Shown here: positions 1 to 5,683 of the stretch, piece by piece
How the letters are laid out: each line of letters starts with the position of its first letter
Position numbering within the stretch: the first letter of the stretch is position 1
Position numbers and translations under genes: made by a program
Notes under the pieces: generated by a model
Seen by the model: only the letters and a program-made list of their open reading frames with translations
Database searches by the model: none
What the model was told of the DNA's origin: nothing
Source of the DNA: Clostridia bacterium
GTDB lineage: Bacteria; Bacillota; Clostridia; Oscillospirales; Acutalibacteraceae
Assembly (NCBI GenBank): GCA_017549905.1
Contig: JAFYNC010000188.1
Span: forward strand, 1-6,849
Length of the DNA stretch: 6,849 nucleotides
Reading direction: 5' to 3'

Positions 1-356
1 CAAAAAAGCAACAAAGCAATAAATGCTACGATAATATTGGCAAGCGGACCTGCAAGTGCCACAAGTGCCATATCTCGCTTAGGATTTCTGAGATTTCTAC
101 CATTTACCTGAACAGGCTTTGCCCATCCGAAGCCAAAAAGCAATATACACAACGCTCCGATATAATCGATATGCGCAAAGGGATTAAGCGACAGTCTGCC
201 CTGAAACCTGGGAGTATCATCCCCTAACTTTACAGCCGCAAAACCATGCGCCCATTCGTGAACAGGCATAGTTAAGAAAATAACCACAAGCGAGGAAATT
301 ATATAAACAACCGCACCTGATATCCCTAAACTACCCGAAAGGATACTTCTAAGCAA
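1..356 (-). CDS. Site-2 protease (M50 family) intramembrane metalloprotease, partial (N-terminal 118 residues)
   Basis: Translating the minus strand gives an open frame that runs off the left edge. It shows a hydrophobic first segment (about residues 14-30) ending in the zinc-binding motif HEWAHG (residues 33-38; zinc ligands H33 and H37, catalytic E34). A second hydrophobic stretch lies near residues 64-78. The family-typical LAGPLAN (residues 101-107) opens another membrane segment. This is the M50 site-2 protease pattern: a membrane-embedded zinc protease that cuts other proteins within or near the membrane. The third zinc ligand (an Asp in a later membrane segment) and the C-terminus lie outside the window. 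I chose a TTG start (356-354) because AGAGGTG sits 6 nt upstream of it. The in-frame GTG four codons earlier has no usable ribosome binding site. The gene has its own promoter and is separated from the citrate operon by a terminator. The substrate is unknown. Confidence 0.88.
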   Translation of the reverse strand, partial: MLRSILSGSLGISGAVVYIISSLVVIFLTMPVHEWAHGFAAVKLGDDTPRFQGRLSLNPFAHIDYIGALCILLFGFGWAKPVQVNGRNLRNPKRDMALVALAGPLANIIVAFIALLLF

Positions 357-362
357 AAGTAA

Positions 363-369
363 CACCTCT
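363..369 (-). promoter_or_regulatory. Ribosome binding site deciding a TTG start
   Basis: AGAGGTG lies 6 nt before the TTG at 356-354. The Re-citrate synthase gene has the same heptamer at the same 6-nt spacing (5579-5585). This supports TTG as the true start of the protease gene, not the GTG overlapping the site. Confidence 0.65.
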
Positions 370-389
370 AAACATAATATATCAAATTA

Positions 390-418
390 ATTATATAACA
401 TTATTGACTTAAATACAA
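390..418 (-). promoter_or_regulatory. Sigma-A-type promoter of the site-2 protease gene
   Basis: The minus strand has TTGTAT (418-413), a 17-nt spacer and a perfect TATAAT (395-390). The predicted start near 383 gives a leader of about 27 nt that includes the ribosome binding site. The -35 box is weak (3 of 6), but the spacing and -10 box are ideal. The promoter lies between the operon terminator and the gene it would serve. Confidence 0.6.
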
Positions 419-445
419 GAAAAATATACAACGATACTACAGCAT

Positions 446-479
446 AAAAAATGCTCTGCTTGAAGCAGAGCATTTTTTT
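446..479 (-). terminator. Intrinsic terminator of the citrate operon, probably bidirectional
   Basis: ATGCTCTGC (451-459) pairs with GCAGAGCAT (465-473) around a 5-nt loop. The stem is flanked by A5-6 (446-451) and T7 (473-479). Read on the minus strand it begins immediately after the isocitrate dehydrogenase stop codon (480-478) and ends in a run of U. The T run on the other side would also permit termination of plus-strand transcripts, although no plus-strand gene precedes it. Confidence 0.88.
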
Positions 480-1626
480 ACATTTTTTCTATTGTTTCCA
501 TTACATAATCGCCGAACTCAGAACAGGTAGCGCCATCGTTTCTGCCTGTAAGAGTAACCTTTTTCTCGGTTTCAGTGCAGATATTAAGTGCTTTATCAAG
601 CTTATCTGCATATTCTGTAAATCCGATATGGCGAAGCAGCATTTCACTTGCTTTTAACATACTTGTGGGGTTAGCATACATTCCTCTGCCCTCTTCTATC
701 ATACGAGGAGCAGAACCGTGAATAGCCTCGAACATTGAATAAACATCACCGAGGTTTGCGCTTCCTGCTGTTCCCACGCCACCCTGAAGCTGAGCTGCTT
801 CATCGGTGATAATATCGCCATAAAGATTAGGAAGAAGAATAACCTGGAACTTAGAGCGCATTCTTGGGTTTACAAGGTTTGCAGTCATAATATCAATATA
901 CCAATCCTCTGCCTCAATACCGGGGTAATCCTTTGCAACCTCGTGACAGATTTCAGAGAATTTACCGTCAGTCTTTTTCATAATATTAGCCTTTGTAACA
1001 ATAGCAACATTGGTTTTTCCGTTGTTCTTAGCATATTCAAAAGCGGCACGTGCTATACGCTTTGTACCCTCGTTTGTGGTAACCTTGAAATCAAAAGCCA
1101 AGGTGTCGGGAATTTCAACACCGCGTGAGCCTAAAACGTATTCGCCCTCGGTATTCTCACGGAAGAAGGTCCAGTCAATATCCTCTTCAGGAACAGCAAC
1201 AGGACGAACATTAGCATAAAGGTCAAGTTCACGACGCATTGCAACGTTAGCGCTTTCAAGTGTGCCGCCCTTAAGTGTTGTAGTAGGCGCTTTAAGAATT
1301 ACGTTACAAGCCTTAATTTCTGCCAAAACATCATCAGGTATAGCCTTATTGTGAGCTATTCTGTTCTCAATAGTAAGACCCTCAATTGTGCGGATTTCAA
1401 CCTTACCTGCTTCTATTTCTTTCTTAAGAATAAACTTTAAAACTCTTTCAGACTCTGCTGAAATAATAGGTCCAATACCGTCGCCACCGCAAACGCCAAT
1501 GATAATTTTATCAAGTTTTTTATAATCAGTATAAGCCTTGTCAGCCTCCATCTTGCGCTGACGGGCAATCTGCTCTTCAAGAATTGTGCGGAATTGTTCG
1601 ACCGCTTTATTTACATAATTTTCCAT
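478..1626 (-). CDS. icd: Isocitrate dehydrogenase (isocitrate/isopropylmalate dehydrogenase family)
   Basis: 382 residues. It oxidatively decarboxylates isocitrate to 2-oxoglutarate, the last step of the pathway encoded by this operon. The fold begins with IGVCGGDGIGP (43-53). S125, N127, R131, R141, R156 and Y163 match the isocitrate-binding residues of the E. coli enzyme; the Ser-x-Asn pair argues for isocitrate over isopropylmalate. K212, D245, D271 and D275 match the catalytic Lys and metal-binding Asp residues. The cofactor loop HGSAPRM (303-309) has Arg-Met where NAD enzymes usually carry Asp-Ile and E. coli NADP enzyme carries Lys-Tyr, so NAD or NADP use is not settled. A charged helical extension of about 38 residues precedes the fold. 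I chose the ATG at 1626 because it follows the aconitase stop by 1 nt and has GGAG 9 nt upstream; earlier in-frame ATGs lie inside the aconitase gene and lack good sites. It is the last gene of the operon. Confidence 0.93.
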   Translation of the reverse strand: MENYVNKAVEQFRTILEEQIARQRKMEADKAYTDYKKLDKIIIGVCGGDGIGPIISAESERVLKFILKKEIEAGKVEIRTIEGLTIENRIAHNKAIPDDVLAEIKACNVILKAPTTTLKGGTLESANVAMRRELDLYANVRPVAVPEEDIDWTFFRENTEGEYVLGSRGVEIPDTLAFDFKVTTNEGTKRIARAAFEYAKNNGKTNVAIVTKANIMKKTDGKFSEICHEVAKDYPGIEAEDWYIDIMTANLVNPRMRSKFQVILLPNLYGDIITDEAAQLQGGVGTAGSANLGDVYSMFEAIHGSAPRMIEEGRGMYANPTSMLKASEMLLRHIGFTEYADKLDKALNICTETEKKVTLTGRNDGATCSEFGDYVMETIEKM

Positions 1627-1639
1627 TTTAGTTTTCTCC
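1623..1639 (-). repeat. Translation-coupling element, copy 2 (acn/icd junction)
   Basis: The 17-nt string GGAGAAAACTAAAATGG contains the ribosome binding site, the aconitase stop codon TAA and the isocitrate dehydrogenase ATG. An identical copy lies at 3559-3575, at the gntR/acn junction. In both copies it encodes the upstream protein's last residues Gly-Glu-Asn-stop, so the downstream gene's ribosome binding site lies within the upstream coding region. Confidence 0.8.
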
Positions 1640-3562
1640 ATTCTTCTTTGTATATGAAAGCAGACCGCCTGCTTTAAGTATAGCCTTTTGTCTTTCGGTG
1701 AACACAGCAACAAGTGTTATTTCATCGCCTGTGGTTTCATTTTTAAGGATGATTTCGCCCTTATCCATACCCTCAAAAACATTGGTGAGAGTAAGCTTGT
1801 CGCCTTGGTTTAGCTTGTCATAATCCTCTGCATTTTTAAAGGTAAGCGGCATAATACCTGCATTTATAAGGTTTGCAACGTGAATACGGGCAAAACTTTT
1901 TGTAATAACCGCTCTGACACCTAAATACATAGGCACAAGCGCCGCATGCTCACGTGAAGAACCTTGACCGTAGTTACTGCCACCTACAATAATGCTCTTG
2001 CCGAGTGATTTTGCACGCTCGGGGAATGTTGTATCGCAAACACCGAAACAGAACTGTGACAAGTGAGGAATATTTGAACGATATGGAAGAATCTTGGCAC
2101 CTGCAGGCATAATATGGTCGGTTGTAATATTATCCTCAACCTTAAGCGCTAATTCTGCACTTAAAGTATCCTCTTGTGGAAGTTCTTGTGGGAAAGGCTT
2201 AATATTAGGACCTCGAAGCACCTGTAAATCTGCAGCTTCTTGTTCACTCGCAGGTTCTATAACAGCGGTGTCATCAATAAGGAATTTTTCGGGCATTGTA
2301 ATTTCGGGCATTGAGCCTAAAAGTCTTGGGTCGGTAATCTCACCTGTAAGAGCTGCCGCAACAGCAGTTTCGGGAGAAACCAAATAAACCTGACCGTCAG
2401 CAGTGCCGCTTCTTCCCAAGAAGTTACGGTTAAATGTTCTAAGCGACACACCCGCACTATTCGGTGAAAAGCCCATTCCGATACAAGGACCGCATGCACA
2501 CTCAAGAAGTCTTGCGCCGCTAGCCAAAATATCGGTAAGTGCACCGCAGTCTGCGAGCATTTTAAGCACCTGTTTAGAACCTGGTGAAATTGAAAGGCTG
2601 ACCATTGGGTCAATAACCTTGCCCTTAAGCAACGCTGCAACCTTTAGCATATCAAGCAATGAAGAGTTTGTACAAGAGCCTATACAAACCTGATCAACCT
2701 TAGTGCCCTTGAGTGACTCAACAGTCACAATATTATCAGGGCTGTGAGGACAAGCGATAAGCGGCTTTAACTCTGAAAGATTAATATCTATAACCTTATC
2801 ATAAACTGCATCCTCATCACTCTTTAGCTCTACATAATCCTCACCTCTGCCTTCTGCTTCAAGGAAAGCTTTTGTGATTTCATCTGACGGGAAAATAGAT
2901 GTAGTAGCGCCAAGCTCGGTACCCATATTTGTAATAGTAGCACGCTCAGGAACAGAGAGTGTTTTTATTCCCTCACCGCCCCATTCGATTATAGCGCCAA
3001 CGCCACCCTTAACCGATAAAATTCTTAGAATTTCAAGGCTTATATCTTTAGCGGTCACAAAAGGATTGAGCTTTCCTGTAAGGTTAACCTTATACATTTT
3101 AGGCATTGTAATATAATAAGCGCCGCCACCCATTGCAACTGCAACATCAAGACCGCCGGCACCCATTGCAAGCATACCGATACCGCCGCCTGTTGGAGTG
3201 TGGCTGTCAGAGCCGATAAGTGTTTTGCCCGGCTTACCAAAACGCTCTAAATGAACCTGATGGCAAATACCATTACCGGGGCGTGAGAAATAAATACCGT
3301 GTTTTTTGCAAACCGACTGAATATATCTGTGGTCATCGGCATTCTCAAAGCCTGACTGCAATGTATTATGGTCTATGTAAGCCACACTGCGCTCGGTTTT
3401 TACTCGGTCAATACCCATAGTTTCAAACTCTAAATAAGCCATAGTGCCTGTAGCGTCCTGAGTTAAGGTCTGGTCTATTTTAAGAGCTACCTCGCTGCCA
3501 ACTGTCATATCACCCGAAAGCATATGCGACTTAATAATTTTTTGTGCTATTGTTAAACCCAT
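1628..3562 (-). CDS. acn: Aconitate hydratase (monomeric, Aquifex-type clade)
   Basis: 644 residues. It isomerises citrate to isocitrate through cis-aconitate using a [4Fe-4S] cluster in the cytoplasm. The three cluster cysteines are visible: C297 in IGSCTNSS, and C357 and C360 in ACGPCIG. Active-site stretches include GSDSHT (117-122), FNRNFLGR with R379 and R384, DHIMPAG followed by R495, and GGSNYGQGSSREHAA with S535, S536 and R537 in the C-terminal swivel domain. Both the catalytic core and the swivel domain are in one chain, unlike the separate LeuC and LeuD subunits. The length is far below the roughly 890 residues of AcnA and fits the shorter single-chain clade of about 640-660 residues. 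The ATG follows the gntR stop by 1 nt, with AGGAG 9 nt upstream. It receives citrate from the Re-citrate synthase and passes isocitrate to the next gene's product. No frameshift or missing key residue is seen. Confidence 0.95.
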   Translation of the reverse strand: MGLTIAQKIIKSHMLSGDMTVGSEVALKIDQTLTQDATGTMAYLEFETMGIDRVKTERSVAYIDHNTLQSGFENADDHRYIQSVCKKHGIYFSRPGNGICHQVHLERFGKPGKTLIGSDSHTPTGGGIGMLAMGAGGLDVAVAMGGGAYYITMPKMYKVNLTGKLNPFVTAKDISLEILRILSVKGGVGAIIEWGGEGIKTLSVPERATITNMGTELGATTSIFPSDEITKAFLEAEGRGEDYVELKSDEDAVYDKVIDINLSELKPLIACPHSPDNIVTVESLKGTKVDQVCIGSCTNSSLLDMLKVAALLKGKVIDPMVSLSISPGSKQVLKMLADCGALTDILASGARLLECACGPCIGMGFSPNSAGVSLRTFNRNFLGRSGTADGQVYLVSPETAVAAALTGEITDPRLLGSMPEITMPEKFLIDDTAVIEPASEQEAADLQVLRGPNIKPFPQELPQEDTLSAELALKVEDNITTDHIMPAGAKILPYRSNIPHLSQFCFGVCDTTFPERAKSLGKSIIVGGSNYGQGSSREHAALVPMYLGVRAVITKSFARIHVANLINAGIMPLTFKNAEDYDKLNQGDKLTLTNVFEGMDKGEIILKNETTGDEITLVAVFTERQKAILKAGGLLSYTKKNGEN

Positions 3563-3575
3563 TTTAGTTTTCTCC
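3559..3575 (-). repeat. Translation-coupling element, copy 1 (gntR/acn junction)
   Basis: Exact copy of the 17-nt string at 1623-1639. It includes the ribosome binding site, the gntR stop TAA and the aconitase ATG, and encodes Gly-Glu-Asn-stop at the end of the regulator. The identity stops outside this core, so this is a short duplicated initiation region and not a long repeat. Confidence 0.8.
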
Positions 3576-4205
3576 TTTTATATGGTTATAGGCATTTTTC
3601 ACATGTTCTTTAGCAAATTTTGAAGCAAGTGAAGCATCCTTGTTTGCTATTGCCTCAAAAATTTTTCTATGCTCTTCTACCGAAGCTGCCGCTCTGCTCT
3701 TGCTTTGCACCGCAGCCATACGGTATTTCTGAATTTTTTTATGAAGCGGTACTAAGGTGTCGTAAAAAGACATACTTCCGCTAAGCATATAAAGTGTACT
3801 ATGGAACTTATTATCCATATACTTAATTCTCTCGGCATCCTGTTTAGAAAGATAAAATTCCTGAAGTTCTAAAGTTTCCTTAAGTTCATTAAGTTGTTCT
3901 TCTGTTCTGTTTTCTGCCGCAAGTGAAGCCACCATACACTCTAACTTCTCGCGAATAAGAAATATATCCTTTAAGTCCTTTTCAGTTATACCTATTACAA
4001 CCGAGCCTTTACCTGATTCTTCAATTAAATGCTCCTGTTCAAGACGTCTTAAAGCCTCTCTTATAGGTGTACGGCTTACGCCTAATTCGCTTGACAATCT
4101 GCTCTCTGTCAGCACCTCTCCGCGTTGATACTTGCCACTTAAAATATCATTCTCAAGATGCGCAAAAACCTGATCTGCCAAGGATACTGTTTTATGCTCT
4201 ATCAT
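3564..4205 (-). CDS. GntR-family transcriptional regulator, FadR subfamily (FCD domain)
   Basis: 213 residues, typical for the subfamily. The N-terminal winged helix-turn-helix spans about residues 8-72; the DNA-reading part is ESRLSSELGVSRTPIREALR (34-53). The all-helical FCD ligand-binding domain follows (about 78-205). Its expected metal/ligand residues are all present: D131, H135 (DNKFH), H179 and H201. FCD domains commonly bind small carboxylates through a metal held by this Asp-His3 set, so a pathway carboxylate such as citrate or isocitrate is a reasonable but untested effector. The gene overlaps the end of the citrate synthase gene by 4 nt (ATGA) with AGGAG 7 nt upstream, and is followed by aconitase after 1 nt. 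It is therefore cotranscribed with the enzymes. The palindrome at the operon promoter (5587-5608) is its probable operator, implying autoregulation. Confidence 0.92.
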   Translation of the reverse strand: MIEHKTVSLADQVFAHLENDILSGKYQRGEVLTESRLSSELGVSRTPIREALRRLEQEHLIEESGKGSVVIGITEKDLKDIFLIREKLECMVASLAAENRTEEQLNELKETLELQEFYLSKQDAERIKYMDNKFHSTLYMLSGSMSFYDTLVPLHKKIQKYRMAAVQSKSRAAASVEEHRKIFEAIANKDASLASKFAKEHVKNAYNHIKGEN

Positions 4206-5572
4206 TTTAACTCTCCTTTAGAAAACTCTGCAATTTTGGCTTCAAGCTCACCGTTAGAAAGTGCAGTCTGTCTTCCGTCCTCATATTCCTTATCAACCCA
4301 TTCCTTAAGGGCTATTACAAGTGGGTCTTTTTTATCCACCTGTTTTTCCTTAGGCAAACGATAAGTATTATTAATCCAATAAGCAATACCTGCAAGACCG
4401 CTTGTTTTACTAACCGTTACCGATGCCGGACGATTAAGTATTTTGTCTGTATTAAAGATATTGTAAATCTCTTCGTCTTTTAAAAGACCGTCGGCATGAA
4501 TTCCCGCTCTTGTAACGTTGAAGTTTCTACCCACAAACGGTGTCATAGGCGGAATTTCGTATCCCATTTCAGACTTAAAGTAATCGGCAATTTCGGTTAT
4601 AACCGAAGTGTCCATACCATCAAGTGAGCCTCTGAGCGAAGCGTATTCCATAATCATTGCCTCAAGCGGCACATTTCCTGTACGCTCGCCTATACCAAGC
4701 AATGAGCAGTTAACCGCACTCGCACCGTAAAGCCAAGCAGTAGAAGCATTAGAAACCGCCTTGTAGAAATCGTTATGACCATGCCATTCAAGCATTTCAC
4801 TCGGAACATCTGAATAATGTTGCAATCCGTAAATTATACCAGGAACACTTCTTGGCAACGCAACCTCACTATAAGGTACGCCATAGCCCATTGTGTCACA
4901 AGCACGAATTCTAACAGGTATACCTGCTTGTTTTGACATCTTCATAAGTTCATTAACAAACGGTACTACAAAGCCGTAGAAATCGGCTCTTGTAATATCC
5001 TCTAAATGACATCGCGGCATAACGCCTGCCTCAAAAGCCTCTGCAACGGCAGAAAGATAAGAATCCATCGCTTGCTTTCTGGTCATTTTTAGCTTTTTAA
5101 ATATATGATAGTCACTGCAAGAAACCAAAATACCTGTTTCTCTTATTCCCAAATCCTTAACAAGCTTAAAATCTTCTTTGCTTGCTCTTATCCAGGTTGT
5201 AATCTCTGGAAATTTAAGACCTAATTCCTGACATTTCTGCAAAGCTTCCCTATCCTTTTTGCTGTAAACGAAAAACTCAGTCTGACGGATAATTCCAAAA
5301 GGACCGCCAAGCTTTGACATAAGTTTATAAAGATGCACAATCTGATCAACAGTATAAGGTTCTACCGACTGCTGACCATCACGCAAGGAAGTATCAGTAA
5401 TCCAAATTTCCTCGGGCATATTCATAGGTACTCTTCTATGGTTAAACGCTACCTTTGGTATATCGTCGTATGTATACAAATCTCTGTATAAGTTAGGTTC
5501 CTCTACATCCTGTAAAGAATACTTATACATTGATTGCTCCAACAAATTCGTTTTATTAGAAATTTCGAGCAT
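4202..5572 (-). CDS. Re-type citrate synthase (DRE-TIM metallolyase family)
   Basis: 456 residues. It is predicted to condense acetyl-CoA with oxaloacetate to citrate with Re-face stereochemistry. The family is related to isopropylmalate and homocitrate synthases, not to ordinary GltA. The TIM-barrel motif TDTSLRDGQQS (59-69) gives catalytic R64 and metal ligand D65; HGHND (264-268) gives metal ligands H264 and H266; GIGERTGN (293-300) is the family glycine-rich loop; GIHADGLLKD (357-366) lies in the linker subdomain. The chain ends without the leucine-sensing domain of LeuA, and the length is near that of the Clostridium kluyveri enzyme. Aconitase and isocitrate dehydrogenase downstream favour citrate as product; on sequence alone it could be misread as 2-isopropylmalate or homocitrate synthase. 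I chose the ATG at 5572 because AGAGGTG lies 6 nt upstream. An ATG ten codons earlier lies inside the palindromic operator and at or before the predicted transcript start. First gene of the operon. Confidence 0.87.
   Translation of the reverse strand: MLEISNKTNLLEQSMYKYSLQDVEEPNLYRDLYTYDDIPKVAFNHRRVPMNMPEEIWITDTSLRDGQQSVEPYTVDQIVHLYKLMSKLGGPFGIIRQTEFFVYSKKDREALQKCQELGLKFPEITTWIRASKEDFKLVKDLGIRETGILVSCSDYHIFKKLKMTRKQAMDSYLSAVAEAFEAGVMPRCHLEDITRADFYGFVVPFVNELMKMSKQAGIPVRIRACDTMGYGVPYSEVALPRSVPGIIYGLQHYSDVPSEMLEWHGHNDFYKAVSNASTAWLYGASAVNCSLLGIGERTGNVPLEAMIMEYASLRGSLDGMDTSVITEIADYFKSEMGYEIPPMTPFVGRNFNVTRAGIHADGLLKDEEIYNIFNTDKILNRPASVTVSKTSGLAGIAYWINNTYRLPKEKQVDKKDPLVIALKEWVDKEYEDGRQTALSNGELEAKIAEFSKGELK
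5470..5479. promoter_or_regulatory. Possible secondary operator inside the citrate synthase gene
   Basis: ATGTATACAA on the plus strand differs by one base from the core TTGTATACAA of the promoter palindrome. The centres are 123 bp apart. It lies in the first part of the citrate synthase coding region, over codons for Leu-Tyr-Thr-Tyr. The flanks do not continue the palindrome, so this may be chance in AT-rich coding sequence. Confidence 0.3.
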
Positions 5573-5578
5573 TTTTAT

Positions 5579-5585
5579 CACCTCT
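5579..5585 (-). promoter_or_regulatory. Ribosome binding site of the citrate synthase gene
   Basis: AGAGGTG lies 6 nt before the ATG at 5572. It sets the start at this ATG and excludes the ATG ten codons upstream, which falls in the operator. The site begins directly beside the palindrome edge. Confidence 0.75.
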
Positions 5586-5586
5586 C

Positions 5587-5608
5587 GTATAATTGTATAC
5601 AATTATAC
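5587..5608. promoter_or_regulatory. Perfect 22-bp palindromic operator, probable GntR/FCD binding site
   Basis: The half-site GTATAATTGTA is followed by its exact reverse complement, giving a 22-bp palindrome with no mismatch. Its core is TTGTATACAA (5593-5602). It covers the -10 box (5602-5607) and the predicted transcription start near 5595, spanning roughly -13 to +9. A bound repressor would block RNA polymerase there. Sites with outer GT and AC around a short centre are the usual operator form for the FadR/FCD branch of GntR, and such a regulator is encoded by the second gene of this operon. Assigning this regulator to the site is inference. Confidence 0.8.
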
Positions 5609-5630
5609 TTGTATTTCGCTAAAATGTCAA
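5602..5630 (-). promoter_or_regulatory. Consensus sigma-A promoter of the citrate operon
   Basis: The minus strand has TTGACA (5630-5625), a 17-nt spacer and TATAAT (5607-5602), an exact match to the vegetative consensus. The start is expected near 5595, giving a leader of about 23 nt, too short for a riboswitch or T-box. A promoter this strong would be constitutively active unless repressed, which fits the operator lying over its -10 box. Confidence 0.88.
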
Positions 5631-5633
5631 TAA

Positions 5634-5668
5634 AAAAATTCTGCTGATAAAAAATCAACAGAATTTTT
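5634..5668 (-). terminator. Intrinsic terminator of the deacetylase-like gene
   Basis: AAAAATTCTG (5634-5643) pairs with CAGAATTTTT (5659-5668). An inner TGAT/ATCA stem follows past one C-A mismatch, closing on a 5-nt A loop. On the minus strand the hairpin is followed by a seven-U tract (5638-5632). It starts 15 nt after the stop codon at 5684 and ends directly before the -35 box of the citrate operon, insulating the operon from readthrough. Confidence 0.82.
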
Positions 5669-5683
5669 ACTTTAACTCATCAT

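Noticed and set aside
404..432. Plus-strand promoter-like TTGACT-N17-TACAAC
   Set aside because: The -10 is poor and no plus-strand gene follows; the next element is the operon terminator.
1627..1713. Longer isocitrate dehydrogenase start giving 29 extra residues
   Set aside because: The extension lies entirely within the end of the aconitase gene in another frame, and the earlier ATGs lack a well-spaced ribosome binding site. The ATG at 1626 has GGAG at proper distance and a 1-nt gap from the upstream stop.
451..3420. Plus-strand open frames of 61-97 codons opposite the isocitrate dehydrogenase and aconitase genes
   Set aside because: They lie wholly antisense to strongly supported coding genes, have no ribosome binding sites or recognisable domains, and their composition is that of reverse-frame shadows.
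1628..3562. Possibility that the aconitase is a fused isopropylmalate or homoaconitate hydratase (LeuCD type)
   Set aside because: Core and swivel domains are in one chain with full aconitase residues (R379, R384, R495 and the S535-S536-R537 motif), and the gene neighbours make and consume citrate and isocitrate.
5573..5602. Longer citrate synthase start with ten extra residues
   Set aside because: That ATG would lie in the operator at or before the predicted transcription start and would have no leader. The ATG at 5572 has a good ribosome binding site.
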